NCBI GenBank assembly: GCA_025463785.1 | Contig: JAODBD010000008.1 | Coordinates: 62,001 to 126,000 of the forward strand | Origin: Glaciihabitans sp. | GTDB lineage: Bacteria; Actinomycetota; Actinomycetes; Actinomycetales; Microbacteriaceae | DNA length: 64,000 nt | Reading direction: 5' to 3' | Part shown: positions 50,603 to 60,191 of the stretch, piece after piece | Numbering within the stretch: the first letter of the stretch is position 1 | Layout: the number at the start of each line of letters is the position of its first letter | Position numbers and translations under genes: made by a program | The notes under the pieces: generated by a model | Seen by the model: the letters and a program-made list of their open reading frames with translations, nothing else | Told to the model about the DNA's origin: nothing | Database searches by the model: none

Positions 50603-51034
50603 ATGACCGGGATCGCTGAACGTCCACTACTCACCTCAACGCAGACTCCTTCCGCCAAGCGGGCACTATCGTCACGTCAGCGCTCGCGCATGCGGAGCCA
50701 TCTCGTTGCAGACCGGGAACAGGCACGCATCGTGATCGAACGAACTCACGATGAAATGGCCGCGTTTGTCCTGGCCCGAAACGACGCTCCCACCGACGAC
50801 GAGCACGATCCCGAGGGTCCAACGCTCGCGTTCGAACGTTCGCAGGCCTCAGCCATGCTGGCCCAGTCGATCCAGCATGTCGCTGACATTGACGCGGCCC
50901 TCGTGCGGATGGATGCGGGCACCTACGGCTTGTGCACCAAGTGTGGCAATGAGATCGCTGTCGGTCGACTGCAGGTTCGCCCGCAGGCGCCGCTCTGCAT
51001 CGCCTGCGCCGAACGGGCATCCCGCTGGAATTAG
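50603..51034 (+). CDS. TraR/DksA-family zinc-finger protein
   Basis: 143 residues. A long N-terminal coiled coil (MRSHLVADREQARIVIERTH) and QSIQHVADIDAALVRMDAGT precede a four-Cys zinc finger (YGLCTKCGNEIAVGRLQVRP, LCIACAERA). DksA-like proteins bind RNA polymerase in its secondary channel; actinobacterial ones (often linked to stress) lack some tip residues. A TGTAAT box 6 bases before the ATG suggests a leaderless message. Confidence 0.88.
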   Translation: MTGIAERPLLTSTQTPSAKRALSSRQRSRMRSHLVADREQARIVIERTHDEMAAFVLARNDAPTDDEHDPEGPTLAFERSQASAMLAQSIQHVADIDAALVRMDAGTYGLCTKCGNEIAVGRLQVRPQAPLCIACAERASRWN

Positions 51035-51127
51035 TGGGCAGCGTTCTCGCGCAGTTGACTTGCCCCGTTATGCATCCAGCCGCGTGGCGGTCACAAATAT
51101 TTCATCTGCTGGTAGTCGACTATGTGA

Positions 51128-52066
51128 GTGAGCATTCGCATTGCCGAATACCCGAGGCCGGACCACTTCCTGCTGCACGTAAGCGATACCCACCTGCTTG
51201 CGGGCGCGGGCAAGCTGTACGACCGCGTCAACAGCGAGCGGTATCTACGTGAACTCTTCGCGGAACTCGAGTCTTCGCGGGGCAGGCCGGAGGCCATCAT
51301 CTTCACGGGTGATCTGGCCGACAAGGGTGAGCCGGATGCCTACGATCGGCTGCGTGCGATCGTCGAGCCGGCCGCGGCTCGCCTCGGCGCCCAGGTCATC
51401 TGGGTGATGGGAAACCACGACGACCGCGCCTCGTTCCGCGAGCGGTTGCTTGGCGAGGTGCCGACCATGAACGCGGTTGATCGCGTATACGACGTTCACG
51501 GTCTTCGCGTCATCACGATCGATACAAGCGTTCCCGGGCATCACCACGGCCAAGTGACACCGTCACAACTCGACTGGCTGGCTGAGGAGCTCTCTGTCCC
51601 GTCAGCCCAGGGTTCGATCCTTGCCATGCACCACCCACCGCTGCCGAGCGTCCTTGACCTCGCAGTGGCCGTCGAGCTCCGCGACCAGGCTGGCCTGCGC
51701 GAAGTGCTCGAAGGCAGCGATGTTCGCAGCATTATCGCCGGGCACCTGCACTACTCATCGACGGGAACCTTTGCCGGCATTCCGGTGTCCGTCGCCTCAG
51801 CGGTCTGCTACACGCAGGATCTCAACGTTCCCGTCGGTGGCACTCGCGGGCGTGACGGGGCGCGCGCATTCAACCTGGTGCATGTGTATGACGACGGTGT
51901 TCTGCACTCTGTCGTGCCACTCGGTGAATACGCGACTCTCGACTACGTGGATGCCGCGGAGACCAACCGGCGGCTGGCGGATTCCGGAATTCTCATCCCC
52001 GCATCCGTGCGTAAGCCGGTCGTTCAGGACCCGCCTATGACGATGCCGATTCCTGTGATGGCGTGA
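51128..52066 (+). CDS. CpdA-like cyclic-nucleotide phosphodiesterase
   Basis: 312 residues, class III metallophosphoesterase. All metal motifs are present: [36 protein letters not shown] and AGHLHYS. The NHD/HYS arrangement matches 3',5'-cAMP phosphodiesterases (CpdA, Rv0805-like). It could control cAMP levels. GTG start. The 3' end overlaps the convergent Stealth gene by 32 bp. Confidence 0.88.
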   Translation: MSIRIAEYPRPDHFLLHVSDTHLLAGAGKLYDRVNSERYLRELFAELESSRGRPEAIIFTGDLADKGEPDAYDRLRAIVEPAAARLGAQVIWVMGNHDDRASFRERLLGEVPTMNAVDRVYDVHGLRVITIDTSVPGHHHGQVTPSQLDWLAEELSVPSAQGSILAMHHPPLPSVLDLAVAVELRDQAGLREVLEGSDVRSIIAGHLHYSSTGTFAGIPVSVASAVCYTQDLNVPVGGTRGRDGARAFNLVHVYDDGVLHSVVPLGEYATLDYVDAAETNRRLADSGILIPASVRKPVVQDPPMTMPIPVMA

Positions 52067-53654
52067 CCATCGTTGGTGTGACGCTGTCGATCCCGCGCTT
52101 TTCCCATGGCGCTGGAATCGGGAAATAGCGGTTCAGGAAATCGAGCACGGCCCGCGTGCGCGTCTCGATCGAGATCTCGGGGACGCTGCCGTCGTTGAGG
52201 CAGAAGAAGGTCTGGTCCCGGTGGCGCAGAAGTTCGCGCATCTGGCGAATCGCCGACTTTAGCGTCGTTTCGACGTAGGTCACTTTGGCATCCGTCTGGA
52301 CAACTGCGCGGCCGGTCATGAGCGCGTAGTAGTGATACAGGGAGTTCGTCACCGAAATGTCGGTGCTCGAGCGAAACGGGCTCGCCGCCGTTCGCGCGAA
52401 CTCGACGGGGAATTCCTGCTCCATCTCCAGCAGCACGCTCTTGCGCAGCGGGGTGGGGGCATGCTCGAGGTGCCTGGTCGTCACCCGACCGAACTTCGAT
52501 CGAAGTACTCCGCGATTAACGCGGGCCGCATTCTCGAAGCCACTGCGTTCGGGGTGATTGTCGCCGAGACCGATACGGGTCGTCGCTTCAATGAAGCGCG
52601 TAACGCCGCCGGGCGAGAAGAACAGGTCTGGACTGACGGGACGCGCAAAGAACATGTCGTCGTTCGAGTACAGGAAGTGTTCGCTGAGGCCGTCGATGTG
52701 CTGGAGCTGACTCTCGATCGCGTGCGAATTGTGCGTTGGCAGGTTGGCGTGGTCGACGAAGAAATCTTCGCTTCGCACGATCGTGACCGAGGGATGCTCG
52801 TCGAGCCAGGTCGGCACCGGCGAATCGGTCACGATGAAGATGCGACGCACCCACGGTGCATACAGATACACGCTGCGCAGCGCGTACTTCAGTTCGTCGA
52901 GTTGGCGATAGCGCGCCTCGGAGTCGTCGCCCTCGCCCACCACGTAAGTCTGCATGCGCAGGGCACGGGCGCGCTGGAACTCGGCGGACGAGCCATCCAC
53001 CCAGGAGAACACGATGTCGATGTCGAAGGTCACATCGCTGACGAGAGGTGAGTACATACCGGCGATCGTGCGCCACTCGCGCCCGTGCAGATCGACGGTC
53101 GCTTCGACTGCCTCCTGCCGCGGAATCGTCATGCGCATCACCGCGTTGGGCGCCGGCGCCACGATCTCGTCGACGCCAAACTTCCAGAACTCGAAACGAA
53201 CGCCGTTGGATGCGCCATAACGGAGGCGCCCTGAGGGATCGATGCGGGGGCGAAACAGGGTCAGGATGCGCGCCGCGTTCGATGACGACAGCCTGCCATC
53301 CGCGATGAAGAGCGCGGGATGCCCTGACACCTTCGAATAGAACGGTTCGTTGGCAAATGCAGAGGCGAGCGCCCGAGCGACGTCGCCGCGCCGCTTGATG
53401 TCGACGGCGAGGGTCGTCGCACGATGCTCGCCGCGAATCAGCAGGTATTCGATAGCGGCGGTGTCGAGCACGTCGGCGATGGCAAGGAGATCCTCGATCG
53501 TTGCCTGCTGCGGCGTGAGGCGCTGGTTGAGCAGGGTGAACTGGCCCTTCCGAAGGACAACGTCATCGCGCTCGAAGGTGCGAACGCCCGCCCTCGGGTC
53601 AACAATGCGCAGGCCGCGCTCGGCACGGTCGGTCTCGGACTCGCCGGGCGTCAC
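52035..53654 (-). CDS. Stealth-family sugar-phosphate transferase
   Basis: 539 residues. All four Stealth conserved regions are visible: [20 protein letters not shown] (CR1), [20 protein letters not shown] to [20 protein letters not shown] and [12 protein letters not shown] (CR2), [20 protein letters not shown] (CR3) and a C-terminal CR4. Stealth proteins transfer hexose-1-phosphate to build phosphate-linked capsule or wall polymers. An N-terminal extension of ~200 residues ([20 protein letters not shown]) looks nucleotidyltransferase-like. The GTG overlaps the helicase stop by 4 bases, so the pair is translationally coupled. Confidence 0.87.
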   Translation of the reverse strand: MTPGESETDRAERGLRIVDPRAGVRTFERDDVVLRKGQFTLLNQRLTPQQATIEDLLAIADVLDTAAIEYLLIRGEHRATTLAVDIKRRGDVARALASAFANEPFYSKVSGHPALFIADGRLSSSNAARILTLFRPRIDPSGRLRYGASNGVRFEFWKFGVDEIVAPAPNAVMRMTIPRQEAVEATVDLHGREWRTIAGMYSPLVSDVTFDIDIVFSWVDGSSAEFQRARALRMQTYVVGEGDDSEARYRQLDELKYALRSVYLYAPWVRRIFIVTDSPVPTWLDEHPSVTIVRSEDFFVDHANLPTHNSHAIESQLQHIDGLSEHFLYSNDDMFFARPVSPDLFFSPGGVTRFIEATTRIGLGDNHPERSGFENAARVNRGVLRSKFGRVTTRHLEHAPTPLRKSVLLEMEQEFPVEFARTAASPFRSSTDISVTNSLYHYYALMTGRAVVQTDAKVTYVETTLKSAIRQMRELLRHRDQTFFCLNDGSVPEISIETRTRAVLDFLNRYFPIPAPWEKRGIDSVTPTMVTPSQESASS

Positions 53655-55888
53655 TCGATCGCCCCGGCGAGCAGGCTCACCAAGGCCTCGAGCTGCACGC
53701 TCGACTCGGCGACGACCTCTTCGTCTGAACCGTCGAGCGCGCGAGCCGCAAGGCCCGCCTTGCTGTCGATGAGCTCGGCGATCTTGGCGTCAATGGTCTG
53801 GGCCGCGATGATGCGCCACGCGGTGACAGGGAGCTCCTGACCGATGCGGTGAACGCGATCGATCGCCTGGGTCTGCTCAGCACTCGTCCAGCTGAGCTCT
53901 GCCAGCACGACATTCGAGGCAGCCTGCAGGTTGAGACCGACGCCCGCAGCCGTGAGTGATGCGACGACGACCGAGACAGCCGGATCATTGGCGAACGAAT
54001 CGATCGCGGCCTGGCGGGCCTTCGGGGTCTGGTCTCCGCGAATCGAAACGGTGCCGAGGCCTGCCTTCTCGAACGCCGCCTCAGCGATATCCATGACATC
54101 GATGTGCTTCGCAAAGAACACAACCTTGCCGACGTTGCGAGCCAGTTGCGCCGTGTAGTCCGCGGCAAGAGCAGCCTTAGCCTGACCGATCTTGCGAACC
54201 ATGGTGAAGACGTTCTCCCCGGTCTTCGCCGATTTCGACTCCTCGAGCTCCTCGTGCGCGACGGCGCGAACGAGACGATCGCGGTCGTACTCCGTGAACT
54301 CTTCCTCCGACTTGCGAAGCGCGAGCCTGCGCTGGTAGCGCTCAACCAGGCGCGCGGTGAGGGCCGCCTCTGCGTCGCGGATGGAACGACCCAGATCATC
54401 GTCGAGTTCAACCGGGATGTCGGCCACGCGACGAGCGGGGATGTCGGCGGCGACATCCACTTTCTTGCGACGCACGATGCCCATGTCGATGACGGCCTGG
54501 CGTGCCTCGGAGAAGAATCCGAAGTCGGCGGGCGTCAGACCGGTGTCTTCGAGCTTGTCCATGAGCTGGGGCAGGGGCTTCTTGTCGTCGATCCAACCCA
54601 GGAACTGCCAGATCGCACGGAAGTCATCGATCTGGTTGATCAGCGGAGTACCCGTCAGCGCCATGAACAGGGCTTTCGGACTTGTCGCCCGAATGCTCTT
54701 CGACAGCGAAAGGACATGCTTCGAACGCTGCGAAGTGAGGTTTTTGATGAAGTGTGCCTCGTCGACGACCATGCCTTTGAAGCCGAACCGACTGAGCCAG
54801 CCGACGTGGCGGTCGAGGATCTCGTAGTTGACGATCACGACATCGCTGAAAGCGTCGATGTCATTGCCGTCACCGTGCACCACGGTCGCGGTGCGCTGCG
54901 GAGTCCACAATGACACCTCACGCGCCCAGTTGGTCTTGACGACGTTGGGCACGACCACCAGCAGCGGGTAGGAGTGCGAAACGGATGCCGCAAGCAGCGC
55001 CTGTGCCGTCTTGCCAAGCCCCGGCTCGTCCGCAAGAAGGAAGGTGCGGTGCCCGGCCTTCACCTCTTCGACGAAGCGCGCCTGGTGGCGCATCAGATCG
55101 AGCTTGCCCGGCGTTGACATTGAGGTGGCTTCCGGCAACTCCATGCTGGCCGCTCCCCCGCCAGCACCGTACTCGAACGCGCGGAACAGCGGCTCGATGA
55201 GCTCCCAGTTGGCGAGGCGGTTGACCCGCGTCGGTTTCTGCTGGATGGCGCTGAAATCAGGCGCGAGGAACGGGTTGGCCATCTGCAGCTGGCGGACCGA
55301 CTGCGGGACGACCTGCTTTTCTGCCGCGGCGTCGACCGGCTTCGGCTCAGTGGTGATGATGAGTTCGTCGGGGCTGAGTTCGACGCCAGCAGCGATCAGA
55401 AGGTCGCGGCGGAGTGCCTTCGCTGCGGCAGTGATCGGAGCATCGTCGCCCAGGAGCGAAATGAGACTCGTGTCGCGCGCCGCAGTTTTCGCGAGAATGC
55501 CTGCAAGCCCATCCAGACGCTTCTGCTCGTTGGCACGCTCGGCTTCGCTGAGCGACGGATCGGTCTTGACTCGAGCTCGCTCCTCGCGCAGCAAAAGCGC
55601 TGCAACCTGAAAACGAGCACGATTGGCGAGCTTGAGCGGCCCCTTCTGCACGGCGGCCTCGACCTCGCGGGCCGCGCGAGCGAGCACCGGGATGACGCCC
55701 TGGTCGTCGGCACCGCGCGGTCGTCTGCGCTGCTGCTGCGTCGACTGGCGTCCGCCGCCCGAATTGCGCGAACGCTGGCGCGATGACTGCGCCTGGCCGG
55801 ACGCTTGTGGTTGCCCAGAAGCCAACTGCTCCTCCTTGCGCTGCCGTTGGGACGGCGGCGATTTAGTGCGATTCAAAAACTCATGCAC
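53651..55888 (-). CDS. SNF2-type DEAD/DEAH-box helicase
   Basis: 745 residues. A Gln/Ser/Arg-rich N-terminus and a helical region lead into an SNF2 ATPase: Walker A LADEPGLGKTAQALLAASVS, motif II VVDEAHFIKNLTSQRS, motif III MALTGTPLINQ, and motif VI QAIDRVHRIGQELPVTA. It should translocate on double-stranded DNA. The start is uncertain: the GTG at 55888 lies at the edge of a 17-bp triple repeat that shifts frame with each copy. It is coupled to the Stealth gene by GTGA. Confidence 0.87.
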   Translation of the reverse strand: MHEFLNRTKSPPSQRQRKEEQLASGQPQASGQAQSSRQRSRNSGGGRQSTQQQRRRPRGADDQGVIPVLARAAREVEAAVQKGPLKLANRARFQVAALLLREERARVKTDPSLSEAERANEQKRLDGLAGILAKTAARDTSLISLLGDDAPITAAAKALRRDLLIAAGVELSPDELIITTEPKPVDAAAEKQVVPQSVRQLQMANPFLAPDFSAIQQKPTRVNRLANWELIEPLFRAFEYGAGGGAASMELPEATSMSTPGKLDLMRHQARFVEEVKAGHRTFLLADEPGLGKTAQALLAASVSHSYPLLVVVPNVVKTNWAREVSLWTPQRTATVVHGDGNDIDAFSDVVIVNYEILDRHVGWLSRFGFKGMVVDEAHFIKNLTSQRSKHVLSLSKSIRATSPKALFMALTGTPLINQIDDFRAIWQFLGWIDDKKPLPQLMDKLEDTGLTPADFGFFSEARQAVIDMGIVRRKKVDVAADIPARRVADIPVELDDDLGRSIRDAEAALTARLVERYQRRLALRKSEEEFTEYDRDRLVRAVAHEELEESKSAKTGENVFTMVRKIGQAKAALAADYTAQLARNVGKVVFFAKHIDVMDIAEAAFEKAGLGTVSIRGDQTPKARQAAIDSFANDPAVSVVVASLTAAGVGLNLQAASNVVLAELSWTSAEQTQAIDRVHRIGQELPVTAWRIIAAQTIDAKIAELIDSKAGLAARALDGSDEEVVAESSVQLEALVSLLAGAIE

Positions 55889-55922
55889 TTCAAAAACTGA
55901 TGCACTTCAAAAACTCATGCAG
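55872..55922. repeat. 17-bp direct repeat, three tandem copies at helicase start
   Basis: Units at 55872-55888, 55889-55905 and 55906-55922 read TTCAAAAACT, then C or G, then ATGCAC (the last unit ends in G). The first copy contains the start codon of the helicase gene. Seventeen is not divisible by three, so gain or loss of a unit would move upstream starts out of frame. Confidence 0.92.
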
Positions 55923-56075
55923 GTAAGAATCTCTTGCAGGTACGGCACGTATGGCGACTGACCATCAGTCGGACGACACCACGTGTCGACACCACTCGAG
56001 AAATCCAGACCCAGTCGCGATGCAACTGGTGGCCCCCGGCGGTGCTGCTCTTATTCTACTCGCTTAGCGCCGACA

Positions 56076-56447
56076 TTAGCGCCGCGAACCCGATACCTGG
56101 CGATTCTTGTCGTCGGGGTTCGGCACTTTAATGAGAATTCCACACACGATGAATAGGATGACCGCGACATACTGCAGAGCCAGCCAAACCTGCTCCTGGT
56201 GCAGGTTGATCGGCCAGATCGGGTTCCACAGCACGACGATTGCTCCCAGCAGCGGCAGCCACCACCACTGCCTCGACTGCCAGGCGTATACGCAGACAAT
56301 GGCCGCGAGAATCGCCGTGACGGTCTGGATCCAGAAGAACGCGCTCGAATTCAGCAGCGCCAACCCCGCCAACAGCACGATCGCTGCGAGAATGCCGGGC
56401 GCGAGCGCGGTCCGACGGAACGACTTGGTTGGATACCGGTTGGTCAC
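56076..56447 (-). CDS. DUF6804-like membrane protein
   Basis: 123 residues with four hydrophobic segments. The conserved-looking core is WLPLLGAIVVLWNPIWPINL, then EQVWLALQYVAVILFIVCG. It resembles small actinobacterial/proteobacterial membrane proteins of unknown role (DUF6804). The GTG overlaps the stop of the upstream oxidoreductase gene (GTGA), so it may be coupled; a TAACCT box 6 bases upstream also suggests its own leaderless start. Confidence 0.75.
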   Translation of the reverse strand: MTNRYPTKSFRRTALAPGILAAIVLLAGLALLNSSAFFWIQTVTAILAAIVCVYAWQSRQWWWLPLLGAIVVLWNPIWPINLHQEQVWLALQYVAVILFIVCGILIKVPNPDDKNRQVSGSRR

Positions 56448-57910
56448 CCCGCAAGGTTACGCGTTGCCGGGCCCTCCAAAAGCGTGCCGTCCGCCGCGAA
56501 GCGTGATCCGTGAGCCGGGCAGTCCCAACTGTGCTCTGCATCATTCCAGGTCACGACGGCGCCCAGGTGCGTGCACATCGCGAAGAGCTCGCAGGTCACA
56601 CCATCGACGGTGGAGACGGCGGTGGGGCGGATGCCTACGCGGCCGACGGCTCCGCGTCCCTCCGCTGGGGCGACATCCGGAAGCCGGTGAGAAAGCGCAC
56701 CGAGCCAGCCCTTCGCATACCACCAGCCGACCGCCGCATTTTCGCCAATGCCACGAGCGATGACCGGCGCAAGAGTGACGCGCCGGTGCAGGGTCCGCTG
56801 CCATTCGGTGTTCGTGCCAAGGATGTCGGCGACGAGTATGAGCGCGGCTGCCACCCCGCCGGTCATCCCCCACTTGTCGTAGCCGGTCGCGAGGTAGATG
56901 CTGCCACCACCACGTGGCATCCAGCCGACGAACGGCACATGATGCATGGGGCTGTAGTCCTGAGCTGACCACGCGTGGGTCCGCACCGCTCCCGGCCAAA
57001 ATTTCTCGGTCCAGCGGGTCAGGTCGTCTGCTCGCGATTTCGGGGATGCTTCGCGGCCGACGCGATGCCCGTTGCCGCCCGTGATGAGTTGGCCGCGCCA
57101 GGTGCGGATGCTTCTGGTGGGTGACTCGACGTTGATGAACATGCCGTCTGGCAGGTTCGCCCTCGGCACCTCGAACGACTGGGCGTAGCTGCGCTGCGCT
57201 GCCACCTTCGCAAAGTACAGACCACGCGCGAGGACAGGCGTGCCGGTGGCAAGGATCACGTGGCCCGCCGTTACCTCTCCCGCTGTCGTCGCGACCCGGG
57301 TTATGGCGTTGCTGTGGACCCCAAGCACCCGAACGCCCGTCGTGATTCTGCCGCCGAGAACGCGGATATCCGCGGCGAGGGAGGCGAGCAGGTCCATCGG
57401 GTCGAGCTGCGCCTGGTCCGGCAGCCTCACGGCTGTGAAAGTGGGGAACGGGAGACCGGCATCCACGACCCTCTGCACCGGAAGCCCCACCGACCGCGCG
57501 ATGCGGTATTCGGCGTCAACGGCGCGCGAGCCCTCTGCGGTCGCGGCGTAGGTGTACGCGTCTTTGCGTTCGACGTTCACCCCATGGTCGGTGGTGTAAT
57601 CGATGAGCCAGTCGAAGGCCTCGCGCTGGCCATCGGCGTACGCCCGAACTATCGCCTGGTAGTTGTAGCGCTTGATCCTCGACAGTTGTGTTCCCTGCAG
57701 CTGACTGACCTTCGCGGTGGTGTTGCCCGTGGCGACCGCGCCGATCTCACGCGCCTCGAGGACCAGAACGTGTCTGCCCGCGCGGGCGAACAACAGTGCG
57801 GCAACCAGGCCCGTGATACCGGCCCCGACGATGATCTGGTCATAGTGCGCGCCCGGCTCGAATGAGTCGGTGGGGATGGAACGGGAGTTGGCGAGCCAGA
57901 GTGAAGTCAC
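56444..57910 (-). CDS. DadA-like FAD oxidoreductase fused to Rieske [2Fe-2S] domain
   Basis: 488 residues. The N-terminal FAD domain has IIVGAGITGLVAALLFARAG and VLEAREIGAVATGNTTAK. The substrate domain continues to the second FAD contact GSIYLATGYDKWGMTGGVAA. The C-terminal ~110 residues form a Rieske domain with CELFAMCTHLGAVVTWNDAE and WDCPAHGSRF (Cys-His/Cys-His). The frame is open upstream, but the GTG at 57910 has a TATCGT box 6 bases before it. Such fusions are common in actinobacteria; the substrate (an amine or amino acid by family) is unknown. Confidence 0.9.
   Translation of the reverse strand: MTSLWLANSRSIPTDSFEPGAHYDQIIVGAGITGLVAALLFARAGRHVLVLEAREIGAVATGNTTAKVSQLQGTQLSRIKRYNYQAIVRAYADGQREAFDWLIDYTTDHGVNVERKDAYTYAATAEGSRAVDAEYRIARSVGLPVQRVVDAGLPFPTFTAVRLPDQAQLDPMDLLASLAADIRVLGGRITTGVRVLGVHSNAITRVATTAGEVTAGHVILATGTPVLARGLYFAKVAAQRSYAQSFEVPRANLPDGMFINVESPTRSIRTWRGQLITGGNGHRVGREASPKSRADDLTRWTEKFWPGAVRTHAWSAQDYSPMHHVPFVGWMPRGGGSIYLATGYDKWGMTGGVAAALILVADILGTNTEWQRTLHRRVTLAPVIARGIGENAAVGWWYAKGWLGALSHRLPDVAPAEGRGAVGRVGIRPTAVSTVDGVTCELFAMCTHLGAVVTWNDAEHSWDCPAHGSRFAADGTLLEGPATRNLAG
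56454..56459 (-). promoter_or_regulatory. -10 box (TAACCT), leaderless start
   Basis: Six bases upstream of the GTG at 56447, inside the 3' end of the preceding gene. Confidence 0.4.
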
Positions 57911-57916
57911 CGTTCC

Positions 57917-57922
57917 ACGATA
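57917..57922 (-). promoter_or_regulatory. -10 box (TATCGT), leaderless start
   Basis: Six bases upstream of the GTG at 57910; divergent from the box at 57961. Confidence 0.5.
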
Positions 57923-57960
57923 GGTCGACGGTGTCAGCGCAGAACCCCCTTGACGCCGCA

Positions 57961-57966
57961 TAAACT
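57961..57966 (+). promoter_or_regulatory. -10 box (TAAACT), leaderless start
   Basis: Eight bases upstream of the GTG at 57975. Confidence 0.45.
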
Positions 57967-57974
57967 TGGGGCTC

Positions 57975-59297
57975 GTGACACCGCTCGAGCGATTTCGCGC
58001 ACTGCTGCGCATCCCCACGATTTCGCGACTCGATGAGGCCCAGGTCGACTGGAACGAGTTCGATCGCTTCATTGCAACACTGAGCGAGCTGTATCCGCTG
58101 ACCCATGCGCAACTCACCCGCGAGACGATTGCCGGGCGCTCGCTCCTGTATCGGTGGGTCGGCGCGTCCTCTGCTGCGTCGAGCGTGCTGATGGCACACT
58201 ACGACGTTGTCTCTGCGACCAACGATCGCTGGGAGCACCCACCGTTTGAGGCCGAGGTTGAGGGTATCGGCGACGCGAGCGAAGTCTGGGCGCGCGGGGC
58301 GCTCGATGACAAGGGGGCGCTCGTCTGCATCCTCGAGGCTGTTGAGGCGAGCCTCTCGCGCGGGTTTCGACCCGCGAACGACATCTACCTCAGCTTTGGA
58401 CACAACGAAGAGACCACAGGATCTGGCGCGACGGCCATCGTCGCCTCGCTCGCTGACCGCGGCATCCGACCCGGGTTTGTGCTGGATGAGGGCGGCGCGA
58501 TTGTTGAGGGCATCTTCCCCGGCGTGGACGCGCCCATCGCGGTCGTCGGCGTGAGCGAGAAGGGCATCACCTCGGTACTGCTGACCGTGCGGCAGGAGGG
58601 CGGGCACGCGTCCACTCCCCCGAAGCTGAGCGCGACGACGAGGCTCGCTCGCGCGATGGTGCGGCTGGATGCCAGGCCGTTTCGGTCCTCCTTCACACGA
58701 ACCAATCTTGAGATGATTCGTACAGTCGGACAGCGGGCACGGCAGCCCTATCGGTGGGCGTTCACGAACCTGTGGCTCACTCGAGTTCCCCTGCTTCGCC
58801 TGTTCGAACGGTTGGGCCCCGAGACGAACGCGATGGTTCGCACGACCGGCGTCGTCACGCGACTCTCCGGCAGCCAGGCCGAGAATGCTCTTGCCGAGAC
58901 TGCGGAGGCCACAATCAACGTGCGAGTCGCGATCGATTCGTCAGTGAGCGAGGCTCTCGCGCACATCCGAAGGGCGATTCGGGATGACGCGGTCGAGATC
59001 ACCGCGCTAAATCCGTCTGAGCCTTCGCCAGTTTCACCCACGTCCGGCAAGCCCTGGCAGCTCCTGCGCGAAACGATCGAGCGTCTTTACCCCGACGCGG
59101 TGGTCACGCCCTACGTCATGCTCGGCGCGAGCGACAGCAGGCACTTCGCCCGGATTTCCAATTTCGTGTACCGATTCACGCCGTTTGAGATGTCGGCCGC
59201 CGAACGCGGCACCCTGCACGCCGTGAACGAGCGCATCGGTGTGGCGACCTGGCTGCGGGGCATCCGCTTCTACGACGACCTCATCGCTCAGCTGTAG
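57975..59297 (+). CDS. M20-family metallopeptidase
   Basis: 440 residues. Metal ligands: His and Asp in LMAHYDVVSA, Asp in VWARGALDDKGALVCILE, catalytic Glu-Glu in SFGHNEETTGSG, and a late His in DSRHFARISNFVYRF. The dimerisation-domain insert lies in the middle. The closest layout is PM20D1/carboxypeptidase-S type M20 enzymes, which cleave N-acyl amino acids or dipeptides. GTG 57975 is favoured over the TTG three codons earlier because of the upstream TAAACT box. Confidence 0.9.
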   Translation: MTPLERFRALLRIPTISRLDEAQVDWNEFDRFIATLSELYPLTHAQLTRETIAGRSLLYRWVGASSAASSVLMAHYDVVSATNDRWEHPPFEAEVEGIGDASEVWARGALDDKGALVCILEAVEASLSRGFRPANDIYLSFGHNEETTGSGATAIVASLADRGIRPGFVLDEGGAIVEGIFPGVDAPIAVVGVSEKGITSVLLTVRQEGGHASTPPKLSATTRLARAMVRLDARPFRSSFTRTNLEMIRTVGQRARQPYRWAFTNLWLTRVPLLRLFERLGPETNAMVRTTGVVTRLSGSQAENALAETAEATINVRVAIDSSVSEALAHIRRAIRDDAVEITALNPSEPSPVSPTSGKPWQLLRETIERLYPDAVVTPYVMLGASDSRHFARISNFVYRFTPFEMSAAERGTLHAVNERIGVATWLRGIRFYDDLIAQL

Positions 59298-59317
59298 CTC
59301 GCGGAGTTAGCGTGGCC

Positions 59318-59917
59318 CTACTGGGCAACCGCGCCGTCACGAATGATCGAGATCGGCCTCGACATCGGCGGTGCATCGTGCAGGCGTTCGAGCGCCGGAC
59401 GCAGTTCGCCGAGCCAGGCCTCGTAGCCCTCCGTCGTGAGGTGCAGGCGGTCGGTCGTGAACTCGGGCCGCAACTCACCCTCGTCTGTCGCCATCGCGGG
59501 CCACAGGTCGAGATACTGCGCGTGCACGTTCTGCGCGTACTGGCGCAGGTGCCGGTTGGCATCCCGGATGTCGTCGGCGAATTCCTTGCCGCGGGGCAGG
59601 ATCGACTGCACGAGGGTGCGAGAACCCGGAACGTTCTGCCTGACGATGGCAAGGAAGTACTCGATGCTGCGCACGACGTATTCGACCGAGCGACTGAGGC
59701 CGAAGTCGTTGCCGCCGATCAGGATCGCCAGGTTCTCCGGCTGCAACTCGGTGACTGCGGGAAGCCTCTCGTTGAGCCTGTCGGTCGCGTCATCCGGCGA
59801 CGTCTCGACGTGTACGTCGTAGTCGGGGAACCACTGCTGCCAGTTGCCACCAGCCGTGATTGAGTCGCCGACAAAGAGGATCGATTCGTTCTGATTGCCG
59901 TACTGATTCTCATCCAT
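59318..59917 (-). CDS. SGNH/GDSL-type hydrolase
   Basis: 199 residues. Block I is FVGDSITAGGNWQQWF with the nucleophile Ser; block III is LIGGNDFGL; block V is TDRLHLTTEGYEAW with Asp and His. There is no signal peptide, so it is probably cytoplasmic; it resembles lysophospholipase L1-like or rhamnogalacturonan acetylesterase-like esterases. An ATG at 59938 seven codons upstream is an alternative start. It is convergent with the M20 gene, 20 bp away. Confidence 0.85.
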   Translation of the reverse strand: MDENQYGNQNESILFVGDSITAGGNWQQWFPDYDVHVETSPDDATDRLNERLPAVTELQPENLAILIGGNDFGLSRSVEYVVRSIEYFLAIVRQNVPGSRTLVQSILPRGKEFADDIRDANRHLRQYAQNVHAQYLDLWPAMATDEGELRPEFTTDRLHLTTEGYEAWLGELRPALERLHDAPPMSRPISIIRDGAVAQ

Positions 59918-60114
59918 TACATAACCTCGCTCTTCCATAATGCGCTGTGGAGCGACTAGTTGCCAGCCAAAACTGGAGGGGCGGGTGCCGCCGAGGGACG
60001 AGACCGAATGCCGTTGGGGGTGACGATGACAAGAACTCGCATCAATCGACGGTACGGCGCGCGCCTGAACGTACTCTCAGGCAACCCCAACTATTTCACA
60101 GCTCTCGACAGCCG

Positions 60115-60172
60115 TGAGTTGCCCAGTTTGGTCGAGTTTCTCGCCCGAAACCCGACCAAACTGGGCAACTCA
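60115..60172. repeat. 20-bp perfect inverted repeat forming a long hairpin
   Basis: Arm 1 TGAGTTGCCCAGTTTGGTCG (60115-60134) and arm 2 (60153-60172) are exact reverse complements. A further 5-bp stem (60136-60140 with 60147-60151) leaves a 6-base loop. It sits just after the end of the half-length aldehyde dehydrogenase gene (60192, minus strand) and upstream of the SGNH gene. There is no T-tract. Confidence 0.88.
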
Positions 60173-60191
60173 GGATGGGGTGGGTGGGCGG

